Shown: positions 1-6,422 of the stretch, piece by piece | Numbering within the stretch: the stretch's first letter is position 1 | Layout of the letters: every line of letters starts with the position of its first letter | Translations under genes and position numbers: made by a program | Notes under the pieces: model-generated | What the model was told of the DNA's origin: nothing | The model's input: the letters and a program-made list of their open reading frames with translations, nothing else | Databases searched by the model: none | Assembly (NCBI GenBank): GCA_050184295.1 | Contig: JBFXAM010000144.1 | Coordinates: 1 to 10,443, forward strand | DNA: 10,443 nt | Direction: 5' to 3' | From: JBFXAM01 sp050184295 | GTDB taxonomy: Bacteria > Planctomycetota > Phycisphaerae > UBA1845 > Fen-1342

Positions 1-1277
1 TCCCCGCGCAGCTCGCGGAACGCCTGCTCGACGCTGATCACGCCGGTGTTCAGCGCGGCGTCGATCGCTTTCATCATCTCCGTGCCGCCGCCGCCTTTGC
101 GGCTGGCGAGAGACTCCTGCGCGGCGGCGCGGTTCTCGTTCGTCGCGGGGCGCGGGTGCTCCCAGAGCACCTTTGTGCTGCCCGCAAACGTGATCAGGTT
201 GAAGGTGTCCCCGGGCCGCAGCGCGTCGATGGCTTTCGCCATCACGGCCTTGGCTTTCTCAATCGGGAATCCGCTCATCGACCCCGACGTGTCCAGCACG
301 AACACCAGCTCGCGCGCCACCGCGGCCTCGTTCGACACGCGGCGCGGCGGCTGAAGGATGAGCGTGAAGAAATCGCCGCGCGGATCGCGCTGCGCGAGGA
401 ACGCGTCGCTGATCTGGTCGCCGCCGAGCCGATAGCGCAACACGAAATCGCGATTCGGAATCTCGGCCTTGTTTTTGAGCGAGACGCTGGCGGTCTGCGC
501 GTCGCGCGCGGCGACGTCGACCTCGTGCAGCTCACTCTTGAGGTCGAACAGCCCCATCCCGCCTTCGATGTGCACCGTGACGCGGATGTCGTGCCCGGCA
601 CGCGTTCCGGGCGGCGTCACCGGCGGCGAGATCCTGTTCGCGTCCGGCACCTGCGGCGTCGGCGTGGCGTTCGTCATCGGCGCTGGCGCGCTGCCGCCGC
701 CGGGGATGTAGCGCGGGCCGACGACCATCGGAAACGACCACTCGTACAGGCCCGCGTCGTACTTCAGCACTTCGACGTAGCTGATCTCGATCGTCACCTC
801 GGCGCCCGGGTCGATGTTGGCCACCGACTGCGTGAAGATGTTCGGCCGCTCCTGGTCCAGCAGGCTCGCGACGTGGCCCGCCGCCTTCGCGGATTCATAA
901 ACGGCGCGGGCTTCCTCGCGCGGCCTGACCTGCCCGATCACACGGCGCGCGCCGACGGTCATGATCATCTCGTCGACCGCGGCGTCCGCGGGGAGCGGGA
1001 ACGTGTAGATCGCCTCGATCTTGCGGTCGAGGGGATTGCGAAAAACCTGCGTCACGCGGACGCGCGCGAACATCCCCGTGACGTCTGCCGCCACATCGGT
1101 GCCCTTCAGCGGACACACCGGCGGGCCGGCCGGCCCCGGCGGCTGGTCGTCCACGATGTAAAGCTCGCCGCCGGGGCAGCGCGGTTGGTCGGCACGTGCC
1201 GCCGTCGGCCAAGCGCCGACCGATAGAAACGCGCCAACGGAAACGATCAGAGTCGCGAGTCGAACAAACGCTGGCAT
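1..1277 (-). CDS. Secreted VIT and von Willebrand factor A domain protein (C-terminus beyond window)
   Basis: 425 residues are visible from ATG 1277; the reading frame is open to the left edge, so the gene is truncated by the window. Residues 1-29 form a signal peptide (hydrophobic 6-22, likely cleavage after ARA-29). A VIT domain spans about 55-185, with the family-like stretches TFPLPADAAVDEM (92-104), RAVYESAKAAGHVASLL (124-140) and RPNIFTQSVANI (144-155). A Pro-rich linker lies near 195-228. A VWA domain begins near 320 with the MIDAS motif DTSGSMS at 329-335 and the second MIDAS threonine, probably T399 in GGGGTEM; the last MIDAS Asp would lie off the edge. VIT-VWA proteins are usually secreted or surface metal-dependent adhesion or scaffold proteins; the partner here is unknown. 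The start is fixed by AGGAG 8 bases upstream. It is divergent from acpS. Whether it ends in a sortase or exosortase signal cannot be seen. Confidence 0.9.
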   Translation of the reverse strand, partial: MPAFVRLATLIVSVGAFLSVGAWPTAARADQPRCPGGELYIVDDQPPGPAGPPVCPLKGTDVAADVTGMFARVRVTQVFRNPLDRKIEAIYTFPLPADAAVDEMIMTVGARRVIGQVRPREEARAVYESAKAAGHVASLLDQERPNIFTQSVANIDPGAEVTIEISYVEVLKYDAGLYEWSFPMVVGPRYIPGGGSAPAPMTNATPTPQVPDANRISPPVTPPGTRAGHDIRVTVHIEGGMGLFDLKSELHEVDVAARDAQTASVSLKNKAEIPNRDFVLRYRLGGDQISDAFLAQRDPRGDFFTLILQPPRRVSNEAAVARELVFVLDTSGSMSGFPIEKAKAVMAKAIDALRPGDTFNLITFAGSTKVLWEHPRPATNENRAAAQESLASRKGGGGTEMMKAIDAALNTGVISVEQAFRELRG

Positions 1278-1285
1278 GGAATGAA

Positions 1286-1290
1286 CTCCT
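1286..1290 (-). promoter_or_regulatory. Shine-Dalgarno of the VIT-VWA gene
   Basis: On the minus strand AGGAG lies 8 bases before ATG 1277. It decides the start, and the signal peptide begins directly after it. Confidence 0.7.
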
Positions 1291-1450
1291 GGCTCCGGTC
1301 TGCCGGGATCGGTTCGCGGTCGAACTGCTGCGCACCGCGCCGCGCACACGCCGCGGTCCTGTCGGTTTTCGACGCCGCCGCCCGGCCCCGGTTCTCGCGA
1401 TCCGGCCCATTTCCGCGCGCGTCGCCATCCGTCCGCGCCGCGCAGTCGAG

Positions 1451-1456
1451 TAAACT
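1451..1456 (+). promoter_or_regulatory. Possible -10 box of acpS, implying a leaderless mRNA
   Basis: TAAACT matches TATAAT at 4 of 6 positions and sits 7 bases before GTG 1464, where transcription would begin at or next to the start codon. It is an AT-rich island in GC-rich DNA. No good -35 box is visible 16-18 bases upstream, so support is weak. Confidence 0.3.
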
Positions 1457-1463
1457 CCGCGGT

Positions 1464-1859
1464 GTGAGCGTGGCTTCGCATGGCGTCGACCTGGTCCAGA
1501 TCGCCCGCATCGAGCGCCTCTGGCGCGAGCACGGCGACCGCTTCCTGACGCGCGTGTTCACGCCCGCCGAGCGCGCGTATTGCCTCGATTCACGCACCCC
1601 CGCCGAGCGCCTCGCCGGCCGCTTCGCCGCCAAAGAAGCCGTGCTGAAAGTGCTCGGCACGGGCTGGCGCGCCGGCATCGGGTGGGCCGATGTCGAGACT
1701 CTCCCCGACGCGCTGGGGCGCCCCGTGGTTACGCTCCACGGCGTCGCGGCTCAGCTCGCCGCCGCCGCCCAGATCGGATCAGTGATCGTCTCCATCTCGC
1801 ACAGCGGCGACTACGTGCTCGCTTCCGCCATAGGACTGCGGGCACCGGTGCGGGCCTAG
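1464..1859 (+). CDS. acpS: Holo-[acyl-carrier-protein] synthase
   Basis: 131 residues, the usual length for AcpS. The enzyme moves the 4'-phosphopantetheine arm of CoA onto a serine of apo-ACP, activating it for fatty acid synthesis in the cytoplasm. Visible family signatures are GVDLVQIARI (7-16), with D9 as the N-terminal metal-binding Asp; RVFTPAERAYC (30-40); the core RFAAKEAVLKVLGTG (53-67), with E58 as the second metal ligand; GIGWADVE near 71-78; and SISHSGDYVLASA (110-122). GTG 1464 is chosen because the homologous region begins at residue 7; GTG 1470 is nearly as good, and the in-frame ATG at 1281 would add 61 non-homologous residues. No Shine-Dalgarno is visible. It stands alone, head-to-head with the VIT-VWA gene, rather than beside pdxJ or other lipid genes. 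Function is near certain; the exact start is not. Confidence 0.93.
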   Translation: MSVASHGVDLVQIARIERLWREHGDRFLTRVFTPAERAYCLDSRTPAERLAGRFAAKEAVLKVLGTGWRAGIGWADVETLPDALGRPVVTLHGVAAQLAAAAQIGSVIVSISHSGDYVLASAIGLRAPVRA

Positions 1860-2123
1860 CCACGCGCGGTCACTGTCTCCTCCGGCCGCGGCGTGCGCCC
1901 AGTTCCGTCCCCCCCAGCCGATCTCGCGGACAATTCTTTTTTCTAATCGCCAGCCGCGCGCGACGCTGATGCGTCGTCACGTCCGAGCGTGTGTTCGGTC
2001 CCGTGCTGCGAGCACGATGCGCGCCGCCGCGCGGGAGCGCCGCGCCCTCTCACTGCGCTTGGGGACCGCACATTCCCGCCGGGCGACGGTCGTTCGGCGG
2101 TGCTTCGTCCACTTCTTCCGCAC

Positions 2124-2130
2124 GGAGGTG
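2124..2130 (+). promoter_or_regulatory. Strong Shine-Dalgarno deciding the start at 2136
   Basis: GGAGGTG ends 5 bases before ATG 2136. It rules out the in-frame ATG at 1989, which would place 49 non-hydrophobic residues before the signal peptide. Confidence 0.75.
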
Positions 2131-2135
2131 CTCGG

Positions 2136-4415
2136 ATGAGCCCTGTTGCCACGTCTCCACCCAAACGAAGCTGTCGCGCCGTGGTCCGCGTCGCGCTCCT
2201 GGCCGGCGCAGCCGCGTTCGCGCTCGCCCTTTCGTACTCGGTCCGCGTCGATCCCGTCCGCGCCTGCGGCGGGACACCGCCGCCGCCGGTCTGCGGCGTG
2301 ACGCTCTCGCTTGCGAAGGCGGTTCCAGCGGTGATCATCGTGCCGCCGGGGCCGGTGGTGGTCGCGATTCCCACGACCGTCACGCTGGGACTGACGGAGA
2401 CGCCGCCCGGCAGCGGCGCGTGTCCGCCACCGCCATTCCCGGTCACGGTGAGTATCACGCTGGCGTGCGTTCCGCCGCCGGCCGCGACAGGTACCGTCAC
2501 GGTTCCGATCGTGCCCGGTCTCAACCCGGTCGTCGTGCCGGTCTTGATTCCACCCGGTCCGGCGCGCGTCTGCGTGGTCAGCGGCATGGCGACGGTATCG
2601 GTCGGGACGTTGACGGCGTCCGCCGTTGGCGACGCGTCCGTGTGTCTTGTGCCGGCGCTGCCCGGGAACCCCAGCGTGCCCGAATTCGACCTCCAGATCA
2701 TCGGGCCCGATACGGTCGAGGTGACTCCCGGCGAAATGGGTTGCCTTGAGGTTCGCCTGACGAACAACCTTTCGGAACCGGTCACGGGCGTGCTCTCGGC
2801 GAATTCGCGCAATGTCTCGCGCATGCCGACGCTGCTCTCGCCCGGGATGCCGGGGTCGGGTGTTTATGCCGTCTCCGACCCGGACGAAAGCGGCCTGACG
2901 GACAATCCGCCGATCGAGTTCGTCGGCGACTTCGTCGGCTGCGTGGATCTGCCGGCAGCGCCCCAAGCCCCCGCGTTTCCGGGCGCCAGCCGCCCGATCC
3001 TGCTGATGCCCGGGGAATCGCGCGACTACTTCGTCTGCATCCGCCCGTGGGGGATGTGCGCCGACCTGAGCTGTAGCGAGCACGACATCCACTTCAACGG
3101 CACGCGCGCCAGCGGCGGCGCGGTGCTCGCGTGCGGAACCGGTGCGGTGGTCGCAACCGCGACGCACCCGCCTTCCTACAGCTGTGCCGACAGCGGCGCC
3201 ACGACCTGTCTCCAGCCGCTGCCCCCGCCGCACGGCGGGTTGCTGCACGTGGGCAGGCCGACACCCAACGCGGCAGACACGTGGCAGATCGAGACGGAAC
3301 TCCTGCCGATGCAGTTGGTTTCACCCGGGCCGCCGCGCACGCTGCAAACGCAGGACGACTCGGTGTTGATGACGAATCCGCATCGCCCGACGTGCGACTG
3401 TGGTCGCACCCAGACGTTGGCGACCGATCCCGAGTTCCAGCCGCTGTTCCAGGTCGACAGCTTCTTCGACATCGAGTACCGAATCGCCCTTCGCCCCAAC
3501 CCGCCGAGCGCGCCGTTCCAAGTCTTCCTGCAAGACTTCTTCGCCGTGCCCGGCATTCCGACCGGCCACGCGACCGAAGCGCCGATGGGCATGGGGGTGG
3601 CCCGTATCCAGCCGCTCGCACCCCCGATGCGGCCGTCCTTCTTCGACATCTTCTATCAGGTCAATAGCGAGGCGCTCACGCTCGACGGCCGAAACATCCC
3701 CGTGGAGATCGTCCAACTGACGCTGTCCCCGGTGAGTTCGGTGGAAGCGCGGGTCGCGATTCGCGGCCGCGCGCTCGGCGACCCCGGGCTGGTCATCGCG
3801 CTCAACGTCGTGTCCAATCTCCGCGGCTACGCCCGACCGGCGATCCTCCGGCCGATCGGCGCCTGCTGCCTGATCGACGACCAGTGCGCCGTGCTCACGC
3901 CGGTTCAGTGCGCCGAGCTCAACGGCGCTTATCTCGGCGACGGAACGAGCTGCGCCGGCAGCGTCTGCGGAAAGCCGCCCATTCACGTCGTCAGCGGCGA
4001 CCTGGGCGACATGAATTGTGACGGCGCGCTCAACAACTTCGACATCGATCCCTTCGTGCTGGCGTTGATCGACCCGGCCGGATACGCCGCCGTCTTCCCC
4101 GGCTGCAACATCAACAACGGCGACGCCAACGGCGACGGTCGCGTCGACAACTTTGACATCGACGCCTTCGTCGCGATCCTCATCGGCGGCCGGCCGCGGT
4201 ACTGCGAATACGACGTCATCGCGCGCATTCGCACCGGCGACTGCACCGACTGCCCGCTCCCCGCGCCGCCCGCGGTCGTGCTGGCCGACCCAACCTGCAC
4301 CGCGAACCCGCAGTGCCCCCCCGCAGGCACCATCGCCCGCAGCCAGATCGAGGTGTGCCCCAGCGGCGGCAAGTGCCAGTTGCTCCTGAGAAGCCGCGGC
4401 ATCTGTTCGCCATAG
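2136..4415 (+). CDS. Large secreted protein with dockerin-like EF-hand pair and Cys-rich tail
   Basis: 759 residues. The N-terminus has a basic region, then a hydrophobic segment at about 15-34, so export is likely; VRA before C44 is a possible cleavage site but a poor lipobox. Residues 45-175 are rich in Pro and Val, with VPPGPV and IPPGPA echoes suggesting beta-sandwich repeats. A middle region (about 180-570) has paired cysteines and no family I recognise. A compact Cys motif starts with GACC at 575-578 and ends near 611. Two calcium-type EF-hand loops follow: D625-x-N-x-D629-G...D636 and D663-x-N-x-D667-G...D674, each continuing as FDID(P/A)F. Such pairs resemble type I dockerin repeats and are frequent in secreted planctomycete proteins, where the partner is generally unknown. 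Unusually, about 80 residues with eight cysteines follow the pair. The leader at 1860-2135 contains small hairpins (1962-1975, 2002-2016) and a lone TCTAAT at 1942 without a clear -35. Specific function unknown. Confidence 0.88.
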   Translation: MSPVATSPPKRSCRAVVRVALLAGAAAFALALSYSVRVDPVRACGGTPPPPVCGVTLSLAKAVPAVIIVPPGPVVVAIPTTVTLGLTETPPGSGACPPPPFPVTVSITLACVPPPAATGTVTVPIVPGLNPVVVPVLIPPGPARVCVVSGMATVSVGTLTASAVGDASVCLVPALPGNPSVPEFDLQIIGPDTVEVTPGEMGCLEVRLTNNLSEPVTGVLSANSRNVSRMPTLLSPGMPGSGVYAVSDPDESGLTDNPPIEFVGDFVGCVDLPAAPQAPAFPGASRPILLMPGESRDYFVCIRPWGMCADLSCSEHDIHFNGTRASGGAVLACGTGAVVATATHPPSYSCADSGATTCLQPLPPPHGGLLHVGRPTPNAADTWQIETELLPMQLVSPGPPRTLQTQDDSVLMTNPHRPTCDCGRTQTLATDPEFQPLFQVDSFFDIEYRIALRPNPPSAPFQVFLQDFFAVPGIPTGHATEAPMGMGVARIQPLAPPMRPSFFDIFYQVNSEALTLDGRNIPVEIVQLTLSPVSSVEARVAIRGRALGDPGLVIALNVVSNLRGYARPAILRPIGACCLIDDQCAVLTPVQCAELNGAYLGDGTSCAGSVCGKPPIHVVSGDLGDMNCDGALNNFDIDPFVLALIDPAGYAAVFPGCNINNGDANGDGRVDNFDIDAFVAILIGGRPRYCEYDVIARIRTGDCTDCPLPAPPAVVLADPTCTANPQCPPAGTIARSQIEVCPSGGKCQLLLRSRGICSP

Positions 4416-4460
4416 GCTCCGTTCCCGCCGCGACCCCGCGTTGCGGCGTCCCTTGCGACG

Positions 4461-4494
4461 TGCGGCGGCGCGCCACCGGCGCCCCGCCGCCGCA
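4461..4494. terminator. GC-rich stem-loop after the EF-hand protein gene
   Basis: A perfect 10-bp stem, TGCGGCGGCG paired with CGCCGCCGCA, encloses a 14-base loop that can form a further CGCC/GGCG stem. It lies 45 bases past the stop codon. There is no U-tract afterwards, so it is either a terminator without U-run, an mRNA 3'-end protector, or fortuitous GC structure. Confidence 0.35.
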
Positions 4495-4523
4495 TCGGGG
4501 GCCTTCGTGGCCGCCCGGCGCAC

Positions 4524-4628
4524 GACCGTCGCACCTGGCGTGCGACCGTCACGCGATGGCGCGCGTGAGTCGCCCTGCGATGCGATTCCTTCGCCCTGCG
4601 GTGCGCTTCCGTCGTCCGGTGCGTGCGC
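4524..4628. repeat. Degenerate 21-bp tandem repeat, five units
   Basis: Units begin at 4524, 4544, 4565, 4586 and 4607 (lengths 20, 21, 21, 21, 22). Each has the form NNNNNTCGCCCTGCGGTGCGC with substitutions; the third and fourth are most alike, sharing TCGCCCTGCG. A sixth, poorer unit may precede at 4502. Role unknown. Confidence 0.55.
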
Positions 4629-4780
4629 CCGCAACCGGCAACGGTCACTCGGCGCGAAACGCATTCCGTCGGGATCCGCGGCGCCACGCGGCGGTCCCGG
4701 CTCCCTGTGTGCCGCGCCGGCCGCCGATTCGGCGCGCGGGTCGCGGCGTCCCCGGCGCGTTTCGCGATTCGAACACACGC

Positions 4781-4810
4781 TTGCGAAAGCCCGCCGTCGT
4801 CCGCTATTAC
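4781..4810 (+). promoter_or_regulatory. Possible sigma70-type promoter of the esterase gene
   Basis: TTGCGA (4781-4786) and TATTAC (4805-4810) are separated by 18 bases, each matching consensus at 4 of 6 positions. Transcription would start at about 4816-4818, on the ATG itself, so the mRNA could be leaderless. This fits the lack of a well-spaced Shine-Dalgarno (AGGGG ends only 1 base before ATG). Confidence 0.4.
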
Positions 4811-4816
4811 AGGGGC

Positions 4817-6133
4817 ATGTCTCCACACCCACTGCATCGCCATCGCCGCTGGGCGGCGCGACTCCTCGCGGCGGTCGCGTACATGCCGCTCGTCGCGCTC
4901 GCACAGGACGTCAAGCCCGCAAAGCCCTACGTCCGGCCCGCCGCCCCCGCGGATGAAGCGAAGCTCATCAACGTCCGCTTCGTCGTCTATGCGCCCACGA
5001 GCGCCGATGCGAGCGAACCGATCTTCTGCTCCATGTCCACCGACGGCTGGCCGGAAGGGGGGCGCGAGCTCCGGCGCATCGCCGATGGTTTATTCGAAGG
5101 CGCCTGGTCCTTCGCTGCCGGCGCCGCCGTCGAGTACAAATTCGTCCGCGAGCGCGCCTGGCGAACAGTCGAAAAGGCCGCGTCGGGCGAAGAACTGGAT
5201 AATCGCCGGCTCGTGGTCGCCCGCGACGTCGATGAGCAGCTCGTGTTTCACGTTGTCGCGCGCTGGGCCCACGAAGACCCGCGCCGCAAGACCACCGCTG
5301 CTTTCGCTCCTCCCGCCACGCAGCCGGCGAAGTCCACGGGCCGCAGCGGCGACATCCGCGAGCATCTCGACTGTGCGTCCCCGCAATTGAAGAACAAGCG
5401 CACGGTGCTCGTGTACCTGCCGCCGGGATATGAGAAGAACACGGACGAGCGCTACCCCGTGTTCTACATGCATGACGGCCAGAACATCTTCGACGCCGCC
5501 ACGTCCTTCGCCGGCGCCGAGTGGGCCGTCGACGAGACCGCCGAACAGCTCATCGCCGACGGCCGCATCCGCAAGCCCATCATCGTCGGCATCTACAACA
5601 ACGCCGACCGCATGCACGAGTACACACCCTGGAGCGACGCCCAGCGCGGGGGCGGCGGCCGTGCCGACGCGTATCTCGCGTTCATCATCGAGACGCTCAA
5701 GCCGATGATCGACCGCACCTACCGCACGCTCCCCGATCGCGAGCACACCGCGATCGGCGGTTCATCGCTCGGCGGGCTGGTATCGCTCTACGCCGCGGCG
5801 CGTCACCCCGACGTGTTCGGCGCCGCCGCCGTCGTGTCGCCGGCGCTCTGGTGGAACGACCGCGCGATCCTGGACGTGGTGAAGAATGCGGAGTTGCACA
5901 AGTCGATCCGCCTCTGGATCGACATCGGCACCGACGAGGCCGTCGCCAAAACGCCGCTCGAGAGCTTCAGCCGCGCCTTGCAGGACAGCCGCGACCTGAC
6001 GCAGATACTGAAAGGCAAGGGTTTGGTCGAGGGCCGCGACTTTCGTTACGAGGAGGTCTCCGGCGGCGTCCATCACGAGTCGTCGTGGGCGAACCGGATC
6101 GATCGAATTCTGTTGTTCCTTTATGGGAAATAG
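4817..6133 (+). CDS. Secreted alpha/beta-hydrolase esterase with N-terminal CBM-like domain
   Basis: 438 residues. A signal peptide covers 1-29 (RHRR then a hydrophobic run, cleavage ALA-29/Q30). Residues about 52-135 resemble the carbohydrate-binding-like (CBM20/CBM48-type) fold often placed before this esterase class: DGWPEGGRELRR, then VEYKFVRERAW and VEK...GEELDNR. A Pro/Ala/Thr linker (about 151-175) leads to a putative-esterase domain (PF00756 type) with VLVYLPPGY (197-205), FYMHDGQNIFD (216-226), HEYTPW (267-272), nucleophile elbow G315-S-S317-L-G319, WIDIGTDEA near 367-375 (acid residue candidates D369, D373) and GGVHHESSW with catalytic His, most likely H419. The family hydrolyses esters such as ferric siderophores, feruloyl or acetyl groups on polysaccharides; the CBM-like domain favours a sugar-linked substrate, but no siderophore or polysaccharide locus is adjacent. 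ATG 4817 is chosen because the signal peptide begins there. Fold is confident, substrate is not. Confidence 0.9.
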   Translation: MSPHPLHRHRRWAARLLAAVAYMPLVALAQDVKPAKPYVRPAAPADEAKLINVRFVVYAPTSADASEPIFCSMSTDGWPEGGRELRRIADGLFEGAWSFAAGAAVEYKFVRERAWRTVEKAASGEELDNRRLVVARDVDEQLVFHVVARWAHEDPRRKTTAAFAPPATQPAKSTGRSGDIREHLDCASPQLKNKRTVLVYLPPGYEKNTDERYPVFYMHDGQNIFDAATSFAGAEWAVDETAEQLIADGRIRKPIIVGIYNNADRMHEYTPWSDAQRGGGGRADAYLAFIIETLKPMIDRTYRTLPDREHTAIGGSSLGGLVSLYAAARHPDVFGAAAVVSPALWWNDRAILDVVKNAELHKSIRLWIDIGTDEAVAKTPLESFSRALQDSRDLTQILKGKGLVEGRDFRYEEVSGGVHHESSWANRIDRILLFLYGK

Positions 6134-6212
6134 ACGGGCGCGCGGTACGTAGCGATGCCGACGAGGCAATCCCGCGCGGACGGCGAACGTGCGGTGTCGG
6201 CGGCATCGACGT

Positions 6213-6254
6213 GTTCGCAGCGCGTTGTTCGCGGCGTGGTGTTCGCGACGTGGT
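6213..6254. repeat. 14-bp tandem repeat, three units
   Basis: GTTCGCAGCGCGTT, GTTCGCGGCGTGGT and GTTCGCGACGTGGT follow each other without a gap at 6213, 6227 and 6241. A fourth decayed unit may start at 6255. It is non-coding as far as I can see. Confidence 0.55.
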
Positions 6255-6257
6255 GGT

Positions 6258-6277
6258 GCGAAGCAGTGGCGCTTCGC
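6258..6277. other. Hairpin downstream of the esterase
   Basis: GCGAAGC (6258-6264) pairs perfectly with GCTTCGC (6271-6277) around a 6-base loop, about 125 bases after the esterase stop. No T-run follows. It could be a terminator or the first arm of the repeat cassette just downstream. Confidence 0.4.
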
Positions 6278-6312
6278 TGGCGACACGGTGAAGCGACGTT
6301 TGACGCGGGATT

Positions 6313-6392
6313 CAGGCCGAAGGCCTGGACGTACGTAGCCGGGTGCGTCGCTCCGCTCACCCCCAGCTACAGAATGTCAGCCCGTCGGGCTG
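6313..6392. repeat. Three-hairpin intergenic cassette (REP-like)
   Basis: Three stem-loops stand in a row. CAGGCC/GGCCTG has a GAA loop (6313-6327). GTAGC...GGGTG pairs with CACCC...GCTAC across an internal bulge and 12-base loop (6335-6370). CAGCCC/GGGCTG has a GTC loop (6378-6392). The layout is like the palindromic intergenic repeats that recur in planctomycete and other large genomes; only one copy is in this window, so its repeat status is inference. Confidence 0.5.
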
Positions 6393-6422
6393 TCGGGACG
6401 CCGAAACTTGGAGAGCCTGCCA

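Larger units (their letters stand above)
4416..4816. other. Gene-free 401-base region between the EF-hand protein and the esterase
   Basis: I see no credible gene here on either strand; the open frames through it are Arg/Pro-rich extensions or shadows. It holds a strong hairpin (4461-4494), a degenerate 21-bp tandem repeat (4524-4628) and a possible esterase promoter (4781-4810). Confidence 0.7.

Noticed and set aside
156..1226. Long plus-strand open frame of 356 codons
   Set aside because: It is Arg/His-rich with no domain, and lies antisense to the VIT-VWA gene, whose frame shows clear motifs and a signal peptide.
1932..1947. T-run after acpS as an intrinsic terminator
   Set aside because: The only stem just before the T-run is about 3 bp. 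The AT-rich patch could instead be part of a promoter (TCTAAT at 1942), but no -35 is visible.
2256..2272. Lipoprotein signal (C44 after VRA) in the EF-hand protein
   Set aside because: Arg at -2 breaks the lipobox, and the hydrophobic segment ends some ten residues earlier, so simple secretion is more likely.
1943..3248. Long minus-strand open frames opposite the EF-hand protein
   Set aside because: Low-complexity Arg/Thr/Gly-rich translations antisense to a well-supported gene with a strong Shine-Dalgarno; third-position GC keeps such frames open.
3321..4904. 527-codon minus-strand open frame
   Set aside because: It spans two unrelated plus-strand genes and the repeat-rich gap between them; composition is that of a shadow frame.
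4817..6133. Enterobactin esterase (fes)
   Set aside because: The hydrolase fold is shared, but the protein is exported, has a CBM-like N-terminal domain, and has no siderophore genes beside it.
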